DNA of 6,369 nucleotides from Planctomycetaceae bacterium (GTDB taxonomy: Bacteria; Planctomycetota; Planctomycetia; Planctomycetales; Planctomycetaceae): NCBI GenBank assembly GCA_020426425.1, contig JAGQQB010000214.1:1-6369 (forward strand), in the 5' to 3' direction. The position numbers and the translations under genes are program-made. Positions within the stretch are counted from its first letter, which is position 1, and every line of letters starts with the position of its first letter. Below the pieces are notes generated by a model that was given only the letters and a program-made list of their open reading frames with translations, ran no database searches and was not told the origin of the DNA. This document shows positions 5,646-6,369 of this stretch, one piece after another.

Positions 5646-6369
5646 TTACGTCAATCGCATGCGTTCCGAACCGCTCGTCAGCCGGAGTCGTACCAATAAA
5701 TCATGCAGCGCCTCGGCACCAGTTGGACGTTCCGGCAACTGGCTCTGCTCAAAGGCCGCATCGAGTTCTGATCGCAGGCGTTCGAACTCACCGCGATGAA
5801 AGGCCATGTCGGCTTGATCGAGCGTCCCTTGCTCCGCACCGGTCGTCTTGCGGTCGATCAGTTCCGGGATGTACGGCAGTTGGAACGTCTCGTTCAGGTG
5901 AATCAGGTTCGCCTCCACTTCGCCCGTGCGCATCAGGTGAATGCCAGTGAGCAGCACCCTGTAGACGTAGAGCAGCGGCTTAACTCGGGGTGGGTCTTCC
6001 TTCTCAAACAGCTTCCACTGTGTGGCCGCGAAGCCGAGGTAATGATGGGCGTGATGCCGCGTCAGGCATGTGGGCGCGATCGCTTTGAGTTCCTCATGCT
6101 CCGGCGAGGTGTGAACGATCAGTGGTGACAGCACCTGTTCCATCACATAGCCGTTCTTCTTGAGCATCAGCTCGAAGAACTTCTTGGCGTCGTGTGTCAC
6201 CAGATCGATTTCCAGTTCGTCGTGGTAGCCAGACTTCTCGATTGTCTCGTGACCAGTACTTAACCCGATGACATCTTCCAGCGACAACACATGGGCGCCG
6301 CGCAAATCGTAATCCGAGTCGGGTGAAGGAAACCCATACAGATGCGCGCCGCTGATGGTCGCAAACAAC
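5646..6369 (-). CDS. Predicted nucleotidyltransferase, YcgL/RlaP-like (partial, N-terminus beyond right edge)
   Basis: About 240 codons ending at TAA 5648-5646. The first in-frame start-like codon in the window is a TTG (6368-6366) inside the conserved core, so the true start almost certainly lies beyond the right edge. The polymerase-beta-type nucleotidyltransferase core is clear: FATISGAHLYGFPSPDSDYDLRG with the paired acids Asp19 and Asp21 (counting from that TTG) and a third acid, Asp55, in ELEIDLVTH. This is the pattern of COG3541 (YcgL) and of Pfam RlaP, described as a polymerase-beta family linked to RNA repair. The helical C-terminal half includes HHAHHYLGFA, KPLLYVYRVLLTGIHLMRTGE and a Glu-rich final helix. 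The usual Ser of the G-S motif is Ala here (GAH). Family members are expected to transfer a nucleotide to an unidentified acceptor; the substrate is unknown. No RNA ligase or other repair gene is visible in the window. Confidence 0.85.
   Translation of the reverse strand, partial: LFATISGAHLYGFPSPDSDYDLRGAHVLSLEDVIGLSTGHETIEKSGYHDELEIDLVTHDAKKFFELMLKKNGYVMEQVLSPLIVHTSPEHEELKAIAPTCLTRHHAHHYLGFAATQWKLFEKEDPPRVKPLLYVYRVLLTGIHLMRTGEVEANLIHLNETFQLPYIPELIDRKTTGAEQGTLDQADMAFHRGEFERLRSELDAAFEQSQLPERPTGAEALHDLLVRLRLTSGSERMRLT

Overview
The window reads as ordinary chromosomal DNA, roughly 58-60% GC by eye, with six protein genes packed closely together. The style of the Hanks-type kinase (DMG in place of DFG, an HRDIKPDN catalytic loop, an Ala/Pro linker and a C-terminal membrane anchor) and the mix of neighbours suggest a planctomycete (Planctomycetota). 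That assignment is an inference from protein style only; no marker gene is present.

Layout. (1) Positions 1-921, minus strand: the N-terminal 307 codons of a PLP-dependent threonine synthase that runs off the left edge. (2) Positions 922-1123: a divergent intergenic region with a plausible sigma70-type promoter facing right and a perfect 6-2-6 dyad at the predicted transcription start. (3) Positions 1124-2731 and 2739-3263, plus strand: a tail-anchored Ser/Thr protein kinase followed 7 nt later by a membrane-anchored DUF1499 protein, very probably one transcript. (4) Positions 3288-3962 and 3984-5471, minus strand: a type-1 glutamine amidotransferase (TrpG/PabA) 21 nt downstream of a GlcD-type FAD-linked oxidase, probably co-transcribed and convergent with the kinase pair (24 nt between the two stop codons). 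(5) Positions 5472-5645: a gap with a clustered CTCAACG-type repeat and a GC-rich hairpin. (6) Positions 5646-6369, minus strand: the C-terminal part of a YcgL/RlaP-like predicted nucleotidyltransferase, entering from the right edge.

Function. The threonine synthase and the amidotransferase subunit belong to amino-acid or folate biosynthesis, and the GlcD-like protein to 2-hydroxyacid oxidation. The kinase is a membrane-attached signalling protein; its tight linkage to DUF1499 is the one pairing that hints at an uncharacterised functional unit. I see no mobile element, CRISPR array, tRNA or rRNA. I do not see convincing evidence of a wholly new system. The items most worth a second look are the kinase C-terminal module with its DUF1499 partner, the repeat in 5557-5618, the operator-like dyad at 1075-1088, and the insertion near the end of the GlcD-like protein.
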